Notes: a model not told the origin generated them from the sequence alone. Counted from the first letter of the stretch, positions 1-8,709 are shown. The stretch: 64,000 bases of DNA from Streptomyces prunicolor NBRC 13075 (GCF_000367365.1 NZ_BARF01000014.1:124001-188000), one strand, 5' to 3'. Made by a program: numbers and translations.

Positions 1-1376
1 GCTCGATCGTGGAGACGGACCATCGCGGTCCCGCCGATCTGCACATCGGTGGCGCGTCCGCCAAGCGGGTGTGGTGGAACGGCGAGCGGCTGGACACCGA
101 TACCGGGTATCTCGCCACCGCCCGCGTGGAGATCGGACGGACCCGCAACGTCCTCGAATACGAACTGGGCGAGACTCAGGCCAGGCCGTTGCTGATCTCC
201 GGCAAGGCCGACACGCCGTTGGGCAGCTACTTCTGCCTGACCCGCCCGGACGCGTTCGGGCCGCGCCCGCAGTTCATGTGCCTGCCCGAGGACGTACGAC
301 CGTTCGGCGGCGTGACCTATCGAGGGCGGCTCCATGCCTCTGGCCAGGCGGTACTTGTCGTCGGTGCGGCAGTTGGCGTGACTGTGCTGCTCGACGGCGA
401 GGTCGTCGCGCGCCAGGAGAAGGTGGAGTACTACGAGTCCGACTGGGGCGCGGTACCGATGTTCTTCCGGCATCAACTCGCCCTCGGCGAAGGCGAACAC
501 GTGCTGGAGGTGGTGGCCGACGCCGTCGATCCGCGCGAGGCGGTGTTCGTCGACTGCGTGGCGGGCGCGGGGAGCGCGGTGAACTCCCTGGTGAGTGGCG
601 CCGGTTGGGAGGCGGAGACGGGGGAGTGGCGCGGCCGTACCGTCGAACATGAGGGCCGGTGGGGGGAGTTGCAGCACTGCTACGCGGCCGTACGACCGCA
701 CCCGTTGCCGGACACCGAGTGGCTCACCGGGGCGCCGGTGCTCGGTGCCGCCGTACTGCCGCTGCGTTCGACGGACACCGTGCGCGAACGCGCCCAGCGC
801 TTCCGCTTCACCGTGCCGTCGGGCACCGAATCGCTGGACCTGCCACTGGAGTTGCCCGCGAGGGTAAGGGTCGGCGACGGTACCGAGACGCGGCTCGAGG
901 GCCAGGTCCTGACGCTGGAGCAGCCGCTCCCGGAGCCGACGGAGATCGAGGTCGTCACCGCACCCACGGCCGTACTTCGGGGCGGCTCCGCCTGGCGCGG
1001 GCCGGTGCGGGTCCGCGCAGTGGCGGCGCAACTGCCGCTGGGGGACTGGCAGTTGTTGGGGTTGGGCGGTTGGAGTGGTGGGGTGACGTACTCGCGGGAG
1101 GTGGAGGTTCCGGCCGGGGCGGACCCGGTGCTGGATCTGGGGCGGGTGCGGGGCAGTGTGTCGGTCGTGCTCGACGGGGAGTGTGTCGGCGAGGCGTTCT
1201 GTCCGCCGTACCGTTTCGAACTCCCGGGTGCCGCAGGGCGGTTGGTGCGGCTGGACGTGACCGTCAACAACACCCTGGCGCCCTATCTCGCCGAGGCCAC
1301 CCCGACCGCCTGGGCGTTCCCGTCGCAACTTCCGTCGGGGTTGCTGGGGCCGGTGACGCTACGGGTTCGGGACTGA
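1..1376 (+). CDS. Glycoside-hydrolase-like protein, C-terminal part (5'-partial)
   Basis: The reading frame is open from the left edge and ends at a TGA, so this is the last ~455 residues of a larger protein. The visible part contains beta-rich, jelly-roll-like stretches. The final ~110 residues (GGWSGGVTYSREVEV through LPSGLLGPVTLRV) resemble the galactose-binding-like domain that closes many large GH2-, GH78- or GH106-type enzymes. No catalytic barrel or nucleophile lies inside the window, so the substrate cannot be named. The first GTG in frame, at base 9, has no ribosome site and is not the likely start. The gene ends inside the 3' end of the convergent LacI gene (18-bp overlap), and that regulator may control it. 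Family assignment is inference; a sugar-related role is likely. Confidence 0.6.
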   Translation, partial: SIVETDHRGPADLHIGGASAKRVWWNGERLDTDTGYLATARVEIGRTRNVLEYELGETQARPLLISGKADTPLGSYFCLTRPDAFGPRPQFMCLPEDVRPFGGVTYRGRLHASGQAVLVVGAAVGVTVLLDGEVVARQEKVEYYESDWGAVPMFFRHQLALGEGEHVLEVVADAVDPREAVFVDCVAGAGSAVNSLVSGAGWEAETGEWRGRTVEHEGRWGELQHCYAAVRPHPLPDTEWLTGAPVLGAAVLPLRSTDTVRERAQRFRFTVPSGTESLDLPLELPARVRVGDGTETRLEGQVLTLEQPLPEPTEIEVVTAPTAVLRGGSAWRGPVRVRAVAAQLPLGDWQLLGLGGWSGGVTYSREVEVPAGADPVLDLGRVRGSVSVVLDGECVGEAFCPPYRFELPGAAGRLVRLDVTVNNTLAPYLAEATPTAWAFPSQLPSGLLGPVTLRVRD

Positions 1377-2384
1377 GAGGGGGCGGGTGGAGTCCCGGAG
1401 GACGAGGTCGGGTGCGAACACCCTTGTCTCGTGGGCGTGTTCGGCGCGGGCCTCCACCTCGTCGAGCAGCATTCCCACGGCCGCCCTGCCGAGTTCCTCG
1501 ACGGGTTGCCGGACCGTCGTCAGGGTCGTGCCGACGAAGCTCGCGATGTCGAGGTCGCCGTAGCCGACGACCTGGACCTCCTCGGGTATGCGCACGCCCC
1601 GCTCACCGAGTCCGCGGCACAGGCCCGCGGCGAGGAAGTCGTTGGTGCAGAAGACCCCGTCGGGCAGTTCGTCGAGTCCGCGGGCGATCTCCAGGCCGTA
1701 CGCCACCGTCATCTCGTCGGCGACGATCTGGCGGACCCGCGCCTCGCGCCGGGTGCGTACGGCCTGCCGTGCGCCCTGGTAGCGGTCGGCGCACTGCACG
1801 ATGCCGCGCTCGCCGTTCACCACGAGGATGTCGCGCGCCCCGCAGTCCAGGAGGTGCTGCACCGCGACTCGGCCGCCGGCGATGTCGTCGACGGAGACGG
1901 AACAGCCGTCCTGGGCCGGCAGCGCGCGGTCCGCGAGCACCAGCGGGATGCCGCGTTCGCGGAGCCGGGTGAGCCGGGTGGGGTCGGCGCCGAGCGGCAC
2001 CACCACCGCGCCCACGGCCCGCTGTTCGACCAGCATCGTGAAGTAGCCCTGCTCCCGCTCGGGGGCGTCGCCGCTGTCGCAGAGCACCAGGGAGTAGCCG
2101 TGGTCGTAGGCGGCGTCGGCGGCACCTCGTGCGATGCGTGAGTAGAAGGAGTTGGCCACGTCGGGAAGGACCAGGCCGATCGAGGACGAGTGGCCGGTGC
2201 GCAGGCCTGCGGCTCCCGGATGCGGGACGTAGTCGAGCGCGGCGACCGCGTCACGGACCCGCTCGGCGGTGCGGGCGTTGACGCGCTCGGGCCGGTTCAG
2301 GACATTCGACACCGTGGACATCGAAACCCCCGCGGCGGCGGCGACGTCCTGGATACGGGCGGGGCGAACCTGGATGGCGCCCAC
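1359..2384 (-). CDS. LacI-family transcriptional regulator
   Basis: DNA-binding repressor with an N-terminal LacI helix-turn-helix (ARIQDVAAAAGVSMSTVSNV) followed by a periplasmic-binding-protein-like sugar sensor; VVGYGDLDIASFVGTTLTTVRQP is the usual C-terminal LacI signature. The open frame extends to 2501, but the extra 39 residues do not look like protein. The GTG at 2384 gives 341 aa, the normal family length. Its purine-rich GAGGGG sits very close to the start, so the start is uncertain; a GTG at 2417 is the alternative. It converges on the hydrolase fragment at 1-1376 and is divergent from the TetR gene at 2543. A GCAA-N5-TTGC inverted repeat upstream (2462-2474) is a candidate autoregulatory operator. 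Confidence 0.88.
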   Translation of the reverse strand: MGAIQVRPARIQDVAAAAGVSMSTVSNVLNRPERVNARTAERVRDAVAALDYVPHPGAAGLRTGHSSSIGLVLPDVANSFYSRIARGAADAAYDHGYSLVLCDSGDAPEREQGYFTMLVEQRAVGAVVVPLGADPTRLTRLRERGIPLVLADRALPAQDGCSVSVDDIAGGRVAVQHLLDCGARDILVVNGERGIVQCADRYQGARQAVRTRREARVRQIVADEMTVAYGLEIARGLDELPDGVFCTNDFLAAGLCRGLGERGVRIPEEVQVVGYGDLDIASFVGTTLTTVRQPVEELGRAAVGMLLDEVEARAEHAHETRVFAPDLVLRDSTRPLSVPNP

Positions 2385-2459
2385 CCCCCTCGCTGTGACA
2401 GCCGTGCGACCAGGCACGACGCGGTTCTCATGGGCGGCGTCAGTGTACCCCGATGGTGG

Positions 2460-2474
2460 TTGCAACGTTTTTGC
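2460..2474. promoter_or_regulatory. Candidate LacI operator
   Basis: TTGCAACGTTTTTGC contains GCAA at 2462-2465 and TTGC at 2471-2474. LacI-family operators are often palindromes with a central CG. The half GCAACGTT resembles the better palindrome ahead of the GH2 gene at 51682-51695. It lies ~75 bp before the LacI start and ~70 bp before the TetR start. Confidence 0.4.
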
Positions 2475-2542
2475 GCCGGTGGGTTCGAGAGGGGGGTGCA
2501 TTGGCCGAACCGGGCCGTGATCACCAGGGTTAACATGGGGTT

Positions 2543-3229
2543 ATGGCTGAGGGTTCCGGAGTTGATGCTCCGATGGAGGGCGCCCGCCCGTTGAGGCGCG
2601 ACGCCGCCCTCAACCGGGAGAAGATTCTGCTTGCCGCGCGGGAGGTCTTCGGCCGGCACGGGTTGGGGGTCACGCTCGACGATGTGGCCCGGCACGCGGG
2701 GGTCGGGGTCGGGACCGTGTACCGGCGCTTCCCCGACAAAGAGACCCTGGTGCGGGCCCTGTTCGAGCAGGATCTAGGGATCCGGCAGGCGTCCGCGGAG
2801 CGGGCGCTCGCTCATCCCGATCCCTGGGAGGGGTTCGTGGACTTCCTGACGGAGATGGGCGCCGACCTCGCCGAGAACCGTGGCCTGCAAGAAGTGATCA
2901 TGCTGGGCAGTCACAGTTCCGAGCCCATCGAGACGGTGCGGGGCGGGATGCTCCCCTTCCTGGAGGCCCTGATCAAGCGGGCGCAGGAGAGCGGGGATCT
3001 GCGTGCGGAGATCACTCCCTCCGACATTCCCGTCATCGTCCAAATGCTCAGTGCGGCAAGCCAGTTCACCCAGGGCAAGCGGCCCGATGTCTGGCGCCGC
3101 TACTTCGAGATCATCCTGAACGGCATCCGGCAGCGTCCCGACAACCTTCCGCTGACGACACCGAGCTTGAGCAACGAGACGGTGGAACAGGTGATGGGTC
3201 TGGTCCGGCCGGCCTCGGCACCGGAGTAG
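2543..3229 (+). CDS. TetR-family transcriptional regulator
   Basis: 228-aa repressor. The N-terminal helix-turn-helix runs from about residue 20 to 66 (NREKILLAAREVFGRHGLG, then VARHAGVGVGTVYRRFPDKE), a classic TetR DNA-binding domain. The helical C-terminal half (residues ~80-200) is the ligand and dimer domain and has no recognisable specificity. The start is the ATG at 2543, preceded by GGGG. It converges on the transporter-hydrolase operon ending at 3266, with a 9-bp-arm hairpin between them. The 18-bp palindrome at that operon's promoter (5883-5900) has the look of a TetR operator. This protein and the TetR encoded at 6206-6859 are both candidates to bind it. Confidence 0.92.
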   Translation: MAEGSGVDAPMEGARPLRRDAALNREKILLAAREVFGRHGLGVTLDDVARHAGVGVGTVYRRFPDKETLVRALFEQDLGIRQASAERALAHPDPWEGFVDFLTEMGADLAENRGLQEVIMLGSHSSEPIETVRGGMLPFLEALIKRAQESGDLRAEITPSDIPVIVQMLSAASQFTQGKRPDVWRRYFEIILNGIRQRPDNLPLTTPSLSNETVEQVMGLVRPASAPE

Positions 3230-3255
3230 CAGGTCTGCCGTACGTACAGACCTGC
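3229..3255. terminator. Bidirectional terminator hairpin
   Basis: GCAGGTCTG (3229-3237) and CAGACCTGC (3247-3255) are perfect 9-bp complementary arms around a 9-base loop. The hairpin starts at the TetR stop codon and lies 11 bp past the stop of the convergent hydrolase gene, so it can end both transcripts. Confidence 0.7.
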
Positions 3256-3265
3256 CACCCGTGTT

Positions 3266-5065
3266 TCAGGAGGACGGTCCCCAGTCGGTGTCGCTGGGCG
3301 TGGCCGAACTCGGCGTCGTCAGAGGCAGGTTGACGAAGGACGCCGCCTGCGGGGAGCGCTCGACGGTGTAGCTGCCGCCGGCCAGGTTCGCCAGTTCCTG
3401 CGGGGTCGGGGCGACGGGGAAGTGGAAGTCGGCCGGGGGCTGGCTGTTGATGCTGATCTGGATCCGGTAACCCGCCGGGATCTTGGTGAAGTTGGACAGC
3501 AGGGAGATGTCGTAGCGGGTCGTCTGCCCGGGTGTCACCGGGTGCTGCGACGCCTGGGTGAAGGGGTGGGTGGGTTTCAGCAGGGTGCCGTTGTCGCCGT
3601 ACCAGCTCTCCTCGGTGTCCAGGGCACGTTGGCTGCCCAGGAGGGTTCCGTCGGCCTGCTTGGTCACCGTTCCGTCCGGCGCGACGATGCTCAGCTTGGC
3701 CGACAGTTCGGTCTCCGGTGTCGTCGACTTGGCGTAGAGGGTGACGTCGGTCGGGCCGTTGAGCAGGGCCGCCTTGGTGAGTGGGGCGGTGGTGTAGGTC
3801 AGCGTGTTGGCCGTGGTCGCCGCGCTCCAGGAGAGCGTGTCGCTGCCCTCGTCCGTGGGTTTGCCGGGAGTGAGGGAGCCGTTGCCGAGGTAGTAGGTGC
3901 GGGCGTCGGAGGACAGGGGCCAGGCGGCGCTGTCGACCCAGGTGTTCGCGCCGTTCTCGAACAGGTGCAAGGGAGTCGATGTGTTCGCCATGCCGGTGGG
4001 CGCGTTCTTGAGCCAGGTGTCGAACCACTCCAGGCGGATGCCCTGCAGCGTCGCCTCGTTGACGTGCTCGCCGTGGGTCCAGGGTCCGACGATCGCCTGA
4101 TAGCGGCCGGTGACGGGGTCGTCCGACGAGATCGGGTCGGTCAACGGCCGGTGATAGTAGGCGTTTTGGGCGGACACGTAGGCGCCGAGGTTCCCGCCGG
4201 GGAAGAGGTCGTTCCAGCCGGCCTCGGTCAGTGCCGGAATGTTGTTGCCCACGATCTTCGGCACGAGTTTCTTCTGGACGTTCAGGGACTGCCAGTAGGC
4301 ATCGTTGTACGAGCGTGAACCGCCCGATGCCTGTTGGGCGATGGTCACCGACTGCGGGTCGGTGGCGGGGTCGTCCTCGGGGCCGCGCGGCTCGGCCTGG
4401 GCGATGCCGGCCACGAAGGGAGTCGGGATACCGCCGTTGCCCGTGAGGTCGTTGTAGAAGTCCGAGTCGGTGCAGAACGGTGTGATGGCCTTCAGCGCGG
4501 AGCTCTTGCCCACGGCCGCCGCCGTGAACCACTGGTCGACCCCGAGGTAGGAGCAACCGTCCAGCCCCACCTTGCCGTTGGAGCCCGACAGCGTGTGGGC
4601 CGCCCAGTCGACGAGGTCGGCTCCGTCCTTGCCCTGCCGGTCCCCGAACCAGTCGACCTGCCCGCCGGAGTCACCGGTGCCGCGCACCGCGGACGCCACG
4701 TAGATGTAGCCCCGCTGCACGAAGTAGGTGCCGCTGTCGGTGGGGTCGGAGCGCTGGGCGCCGTAGGGATTCTGGGTCAGGAGCACGGGGAACGGGCCCG
4801 ACGCGCGGGCGCCGGTGCTCGGGTCGGTCGGATAGACGACCTCGACGGCGATCTTCACGCCGTCGTCCATGGTGACGGTGGTGTGGACGGGCGCGCTCGC
4901 CGCGTAACTCGCCGCAGGTGGCGTCCAGTTGGTGGCGTGCGCGGGGAGGGCGGTGGCCGTCGTCTGGCCTGCGGCCACGAGAAGGAGCACCGCGGAGGCG
5001 CTGCTCAGTACGGAGAATCTGTGCGGCAGCTTGATCCGGGGGTCTGCTGCCTTGGGCGTTTTCAT
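3266..5065 (-). CDS. Secreted CocE/NonD (X-Pro dipeptidyl-peptidase S15-type) alpha/beta hydrolase
   Basis: 599-aa exported serine hydrolase. A basic N-terminus followed by a hydrophobic segment (residues ~18-40, ending near ALPAHA) is a signal peptide. The nucleophile elbow GCSYLG places Ser at about residue 172, and GPWTHGEHVN carries the likely catalytic His. The C-terminal ~200 residues form the jelly-roll lid typical of CocE, cephalosporin-acylase-like and PepX enzymes. The ATG at 5065 has AAGGAG seven bases upstream; the much longer open frame is spurious. The gene follows the GPR1/YaaH transporter by 32 bp, so the two are probably co-transcribed. One reading is that it splits extracellular esters, amides or peptides and the transporter imports the released acid. 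The substrate is unknown. Confidence 0.85.
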   Translation of the reverse strand: MKTPKAADPRIKLPHRFSVLSSASAVLLLVAAGQTTATALPAHATNWTPPAASYAASAPVHTTVTMDDGVKIAVEVVYPTDPSTGARASGPFPVLLTQNPYGAQRSDPTDSGTYFVQRGYIYVASAVRGTGDSGGQVDWFGDRQGKDGADLVDWAAHTLSGSNGKVGLDGCSYLGVDQWFTAAAVGKSSALKAITPFCTDSDFYNDLTGNGGIPTPFVAGIAQAEPRGPEDDPATDPQSVTIAQQASGGSRSYNDAYWQSLNVQKKLVPKIVGNNIPALTEAGWNDLFPGGNLGAYVSAQNAYYHRPLTDPISSDDPVTGRYQAIVGPWTHGEHVNEATLQGIRLEWFDTWLKNAPTGMANTSTPLHLFENGANTWVDSAAWPLSSDARTYYLGNGSLTPGKPTDEGSDTLSWSAATTANTLTYTTAPLTKAALLNGPTDVTLYAKSTTPETELSAKLSIVAPDGTVTKQADGTLLGSQRALDTEESWYGDNGTLLKPTHPFTQASQHPVTPGQTTRYDISLLSNFTKIPAGYRIQISINSQPPADFHFPVAPTPQELANLAGGSYTVERSPQAASFVNLPLTTPSSATPSDTDWGPSS

Positions 5066-5097
5066 GCGGCTCCTTGGGACGGGTGGGGGGTTCCGCG

Positions 5098-5832
5098 TCA
5101 CGCCGCCTGCGCGGCGGCCTGCGGGGCGCGGTTCAGGGCGAAGAGCGGGAGCACGGCACGCCCGCGGATGTCGTTGGTCAGCTCCGCCAGGACCAGATAG
5201 AACGCGACGGCGGCCAGCACGATCTCGACGTAACCGGCGGTCTTGAGCACCGAATCGTTCGGCACCCCCGCGCTCGAAGCGCCCAGGTAGGCGGTGACCA
5301 GCAGCACGATCGTCAGCGTCAGCAGGGAGAACGCGCTCACGATCACCGCGTTCGTGCCCAGACTCGCGATGCCGAACACCAGCGTGACGACCAGCCAGCC
5401 GATGAGGAACAGCCCCAGCGACTGCATCACGGCGTGTCCGCCCGCGGCGGCCGAGGCCTCCGCCGACGCCCCGCCTGCCTTCGCCGCGGCAGTCGCCGCT
5501 CCCGCGATGTGGGGTGCCGCCCAGAACTCGATGACGGTGTAGCCGAGCCAGAACGCCCCGTACGCCGTCAGAAACGCCGCCGCGAAGGTCGCGCCGGACG
5601 CCAACGCGAAGAAGCCCGCGACGAGTTGGACGAGGCCGCCGTAGAAGAAGGTCCCCGCCAGGATGATCGTGCCGTCGGCCGCGTCGATGATCCCGGCGGT
5701 GTGCAGGCCCAGGATGAGTGAGCACCACGCGAATCCGGCCGCCCCCACGGCTGTCGCGTGACCGATGTGGGATGTGGTGGTGACTGTCGGGACCGGTGGG
5801 CTCTGGGCATCGTGAAGCGACACTTCGGTCAT
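5098..5832 (-). CDS. GPR1/FUN34/YaaH (SatP-like) organic-acid transporter
   Basis: 244-aa integral membrane protein with about six hydrophobic helices, including GFAWCSLILGLHTAGII, GGLVQLVAGFFALASG, FLTAYGAFWLGYTVI and IGWLVVTLVFG. The spacing and the AYGAFWLGY segment match the AceTr family, whose members move acetate, propionate or succinate with protons. Versus SatP it has an extra Ala/Gly-rich loop (about residues 109-130, AATAAAKAGGASAEASAAAGG). The ATG at 5832 with AGAAGGG upstream is chosen over an in-frame TTG at 5841 that would abut the ribosome site. It is the first gene of an operon with the CocE hydrolase. The promoter at 5899-5927 and an 18-bp palindrome suggest TetR repression. 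Confidence 0.85.
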   Translation of the reverse strand: MTEVSLHDAQSPPVPTVTTTSHIGHATAVGAAGFAWCSLILGLHTAGIIDAADGTIILAGTFFYGGLVQLVAGFFALASGATFAAAFLTAYGAFWLGYTVIEFWAAPHIAGAATAAAKAGGASAEASAAAGGHAVMQSLGLFLIGWLVVTLVFGIASLGTNAVIVSAFSLLTLTIVLLVTAYLGASSAGVPNDSVLKTAGYVEIVLAAVAFYLVLAELTNDIRGRAVLPLFALNRAPQAAAQAA

Positions 5833-5882
5833 GGTGATCAACCCTTCTGGAATGTCGACAGCGGGGCGCTCGGCCGGGCCGT

Positions 5883-5900
5883 CTACCGAATGGTCGGTAG
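5883..5900. promoter_or_regulatory. TetR-type operator palindrome
   Basis: CTACCGA-ATGG-TCGGTAG is a perfect inverted repeat with 7-bp arms. It lies directly after the predicted -10 box of the transporter operon, so bound protein would block transcription. The TACCGA/TCGGTA half-site is common among actinobacterial TetR operators. Confidence 0.75.
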
Positions 5901-5927
5901 TTTGGGAAGGCCGGTTGGGGCTGTCAA
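5899..5927 (-). promoter_or_regulatory. Promoter of the transporter-hydrolase operon
   Basis: On the minus strand TTGACA (5927-5922) is followed after exactly 17 bp by CAAACT (5904-5899). The operator at 5883-5900 follows at once and the ATG is ~65 bp downstream. Confidence 0.55.
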
Positions 5928-6205
5928 GGGATCGAACCGAAGTGGAAAACGGCCTGGATGCCGCCTGAGCGGCGACTGTCGGCTGGTCGAACGCGGCGCG
6001 TGGGCGGTTTCAGGGGTGTGCCCTCGGGGCGCGGATCTCGGACATCGTCCCTGGTGGGGATGGGTGTCTGAGGTGCCGCCCCGAGTGGCCGGGCGGGTGG
6101 TGGGTGATCGTTCGGGAGGGGTGAGTCGCGGGGCTTCCCGGGCCGAAGAAAGTGGAGATATATTCTCCGAAACGAGGGTGGGGAGCCTCGAAACGAGGGG
6201 CGGTC
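5928..6205. other. Intergenic region, no gene seen
   Basis: Together with 5833-5927 this makes a ~370-bp gap between the transporter start and the TetR stop. It contains GGAGA-TATAT-TCTCC at 6154-6168, which could end the TetR transcript or bind a regulator, and the direct repeat CGAAACGAGG near 6168 and 6190. No open frame has coding character. Confidence 0.5.
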
Positions 6206-6859
6206 CTACTGGGCGAGCTGCCCGCGGAGGCCGCCGAGGATGAGCCCGAGTCCGAACTCGAAGCGGTCGTCGAAGTCGAGGATCTTCTCGACGGGGGTGG
6301 AGAACAGTTGCGGATACGTCTCGCTCGCGTCCGGGATCGGGAGCCTGTCGCGCGCGTCGTCGGTGAGGCCCTGCTGCTCCAGGGCTTCCCCGAGGACGTA
6401 GCAGAAGACGGTGGACGTGGCCCAGAGCGCGGCCACGCCGTTGAATCCCGCGCGTTGCATGACGCCGACGAGGCGCTCGGCGAGCGTGAGGCTGTGGCGT
6501 TTCGCGGCGTAGCTGCCGCCGACGATCCTGGCTCCCTCGCGCTGTGCCAGCAGGGCCTGCCGCAGCTGTCTGGCGAGGAGGGCGACCTCGGCCTCCCAGT
6601 CGCTCTCGCGGCTGTCCGGCAAGGCCTTGGCCAGGATCGCCTCGGCCATCTCGTCCAGGAGGGCCTGCTTGTTGCTGAACACGCGGTAGATGGCGGGCAG
6701 TTGGAGCTTGTTGGCGTCCGCCAGCCGACGCATGGTGAGCGCCTCCAGTCCGCCGTCGTCGACGATCCGGAGCGCGGCGGTCACCAGCGCGCGGGCGCGG
6801 GTCGCGGGCGGCGGGGGGCTCGCCGGCGCGGGGGACGAGGCGTCATGACCCAGAGGCAT
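6206..6859 (-). CDS. TetR-family regulator (TetR_C-like C-terminus)
   Basis: 217 aa. The helix-turn-helix spans about residues 20-68 (RARALVTAALRIVDDGGLE, then LADANKLQLPAIYRVFSNKQ). The C-terminal half, with FCYVLGEALEQQG and FEFGLGLILGGLRG, resembles the TetR_C domain of tetracycline-type repressors. No Shine-Dalgarno sequence precedes the ATG; instead an operator-like GATAAC-N3-GTTACC ends at the base before it, which suggests a leaderless, autoregulated transcript. Near-identical TAACG/CGTTA palindromes sit at the promoter at 8710-8738, which once drove an FAD monooxygenase and still reads toward the hydrolase at 7028-8011. The three loci therefore look like one small regulon. Confidence 0.9.
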   Translation of the reverse strand: MPLGHDASSPAPASPPPPATRARALVTAALRIVDDGGLEALTMRRLADANKLQLPAIYRVFSNKQALLDEMAEAILAKALPDSRESDWEAEVALLARQLRQALLAQREGARIVGGSYAAKRHSLTLAERLVGVMQRAGFNGVAALWATSTVFCYVLGEALEQQGLTDDARDRLPIPDASETYPQLFSTPVEKILDFDDRFEFGLGLILGGLRGQLAQ

Positions 6860-6874
6860 GGTAACGATGTTATC
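6860..6874. promoter_or_regulatory. TetR autoregulatory operator
   Basis: GGTAACGATGTTATC has TAAC-GAT-GTTA as its core. On the minus strand it reads GATAACATCGTTACC and touches the start codon of the TetR gene. The core resembles the palindromes at 8692-8702 and 8719-8729. Confidence 0.65.
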
Positions 6875-7027
6875 GCCCCCTTTGGGGAGGCCTGAAGAGG
6901 GGAGTCCCGAAGAGGGGAGCCGCGACGGAAGATCCAGACGGTATCCGATGAGGAGTGGGGGAGCGGGACCGGTCGTGTCGCTCCGACGGGTGTGGAGCGC
7001 GGACCGGCCCCGAACGGTGTGAGGTGA

Positions 7028-8011
7028 TCAGCCCTCGCTCTCTCCCAACAGCCTGCGCAGCCAGTCCAGTTGGGCGGCTAGGGCCGACCGGGACAGTCGT
7101 GCCTGCGGAGCGAAGCCGGCGAAACTGTGGAAGCCGCCGGGCCAGACGTGCAGTTCGGCCGTGCCGCCGGCCTGCCAGATCCGGTCGGCATGGCTGACGA
7201 CCTCGTCGCGGAAGGTCTCGGCGCTGCCGACGTCCAGGAAGGCGGGCGGAAGGCCCGCGAGGTTCTCGGCGCGGGCGGGCGCGGCATAAGGGGACACGTC
7301 CGCGCCACCGCGCGATGCGCCGAGCAGCGCGGTCCAGCCGGTCTCGTTGGCCGTACGGTCCCAGATGCCGACGCCGGTCATCTGGTGGCCGGACGAGGAG
7401 TCGTTGCGGTCGTCCAGCATGGGGCACATCAGTAACTGGCCGATGATGCGCGGGCCTTGGCGGTCGCGGGCGAGCAGGGCGAGCGCCGCGGCGAGTCCAC
7501 CGCCCGCGCTGGTCCCCGCGATCACGATCCGCTCGGTGTCCGCGCCCAGTTCTCCCGCGTGTTCCGCCGTCCAGAGGAGCCCGGCGTACACGTCCTCGAT
7601 CGGCGCCGGACGCGGATGCTCCGGGGCCAGCCGGTACCCCACGGACACGACGACCGCGTCCAGTTCCCGCGCCCAGCCCAACGGCACGGTCACGCCTGAC
7701 CTGTTGTCGCCGATCACCATGCCGCCACCGTGCACGTAGTAGATGACCGGGCGAGGGTGCGCGGGGGCCGGCTTGGTGGGGCGGCAGATGAGGAGCGGGA
7801 TGTTCGGGGCGTCCTCGGGCCCGGGTACGGTGCGGTGCTCGATGTCGAAGGCGCCGTCCATCGTGAAGTCGATGTCGGCGAGCGCGGCCACCGCCGGACC
7901 GTCGCGGAGGCCGTCGATCTCCTCCAGCGTCAGGCCGGGCGTGAGCACCTCCTTCAACGAGTCGAGGACGGTGGCGAGTTCGGGGTCGAACGGGGGCGGT
8001 GTCAGAGGCAT
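7028..8011 (-). CDS. Alpha/beta hydrolase of the hormone-sensitive-lipase family
   Basis: 327-aa intracellular carboxylesterase-type enzyme. HGGG (residues 94-97) forms the oxyanion hole, GTSAGG puts the nucleophile at Ser168, and GGFHSFAG supplies His295. The acid is probably Glu265 in SAETFRDE, where many relatives have Asp. These are family IV (HSL) hallmarks, so it should cleave short-chain esters or lactones. The ATG at 8011 follows GAGAGAAGCC. It lies ~80 bp downstream of the decayed FAD monooxygenase on the same strand and probably shared its operon. A Baeyer-Villiger-like or hydroxylation step followed by ester hydrolysis would fit, but that is inference. Confidence 0.9.
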   Translation of the reverse strand: MPLTPPPFDPELATVLDSLKEVLTPGLTLEEIDGLRDGPAVAALADIDFTMDGAFDIEHRTVPGPEDAPNIPLLICRPTKPAPAHPRPVIYYVHGGGMVIGDNRSGVTVPLGWARELDAVVVSVGYRLAPEHPRPAPIEDVYAGLLWTAEHAGELGADTERIVIAGTSAGGGLAAALALLARDRQGPRIIGQLLMCPMLDDRNDSSSGHQMTGVGIWDRTANETGWTALLGASRGGADVSPYAAPARAENLAGLPPAFLDVGSAETFRDEVVSHADRIWQAGGTAELHVWPGGFHSFAGFAPQARLSRSALAAQLDWLRRLLGESEG

Positions 8012-8092
8012 GGCTTCTCTCTCCGTGCGGGCGGTCGTGGACAGGAGGGGAGGAGGGCGGTGCTCGCGGGGGTGGTCCCCAGTGCCGTCGCG

Positions 8093-8651
8093 TCAGAGCG
8101 TCGCGACGCCAACGGCGGTGCTCGCGGACGGAGTTGGATGGCCCTGGCGTGCCGTGGCGTTGATCGCGGTCGGCTCGAGGGCACGGAGCGCCGCTTCCAC
8201 GCTGAGCGTGAACGCGTTCGACCTGTTGATCCGGCTCCGGATCGGAACGTCCTTGTCGGGAACGTGACTTGCCGGCCGGACGAGGTTGTTGCGGAACGCG
8301 ATGCCGTGTGCGGTCCGGGGTGTCATCGTCTTCCCGGAGTCGGGAGCCGACCGCTGGATCTGCCTGATCCACGGGCGCCGTTTCCGCTCGTACCGGGTGA
8401 ACGCACCCGTGATGTCCTCGCGTGTGCCCGCCAGTTCGCCGGCGAGGACGTACCCGCCGACCATGGCGATCGTGGCGCCGTGACTATGTGGTGCAGGTGG
8501 TCGGTCTCCGGGCCGAACAGCGTCTCGATCTCCGCGACCGGTCCGTCACCGCCGAACTGGTCGGCGCGGAGCGCTCCCCTCGGACGACCTTGGCCGTCCA
8601 CGAAGGAGAGGCCGAATTCGCCCCGGAGATCAATACCTTGAGTCGCCCCAT
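8093..8651 (-). pseudogene. FAD-dependent monooxygenase (PHBH-like), decayed
   Basis: Pieces of one FAD-monooxygenase are readable in order but in different frames. At the 5' end LKVLISG starts the usual Rossmann strand (LKVLISGAGIAG in relatives) and derails. DGQGRPRGALRADQFGGDGPVAEIETLFG, split here only for description, is the mid-N-terminal region at 8490-8601. VGGYVLAGELAGTREDITGAFTRYERKRRPW matches the conserved C-terminal helix region at 8370-8464, then runs to a stop at 8093. Only ~560 bp remain of a normal ~1.2 kb, so there are frameshifts and a large internal deletion. The promoter and operators just upstream are intact. Confidence 0.8.
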
Positions 8652-8691
8652 GGCCGGCCTCGCTTCACTGAAGGGTGTGCCCCACACGTGT

Positions 8692-8702
8692 TAACGGCGT
8701 TA
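8692..8702. promoter_or_regulatory. TetR-type operator 1
   Basis: TAACGGCGTTA is an 11-bp palindrome around one central base, lying 8 bp past the -10 box of the monooxygenase promoter. With flanking TC it closely matches the TetR autoregulatory site at 6860-6874. Confidence 0.65.
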
Positions 8703-8709
8703 TCGCCGA

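Noticed and set aside
6870..6925. GAAGAGGGGAG repeated twice, considered as a CRISPR or insertion repeat
   Set aside because: Only two short copies without spacers or flanking repeats.
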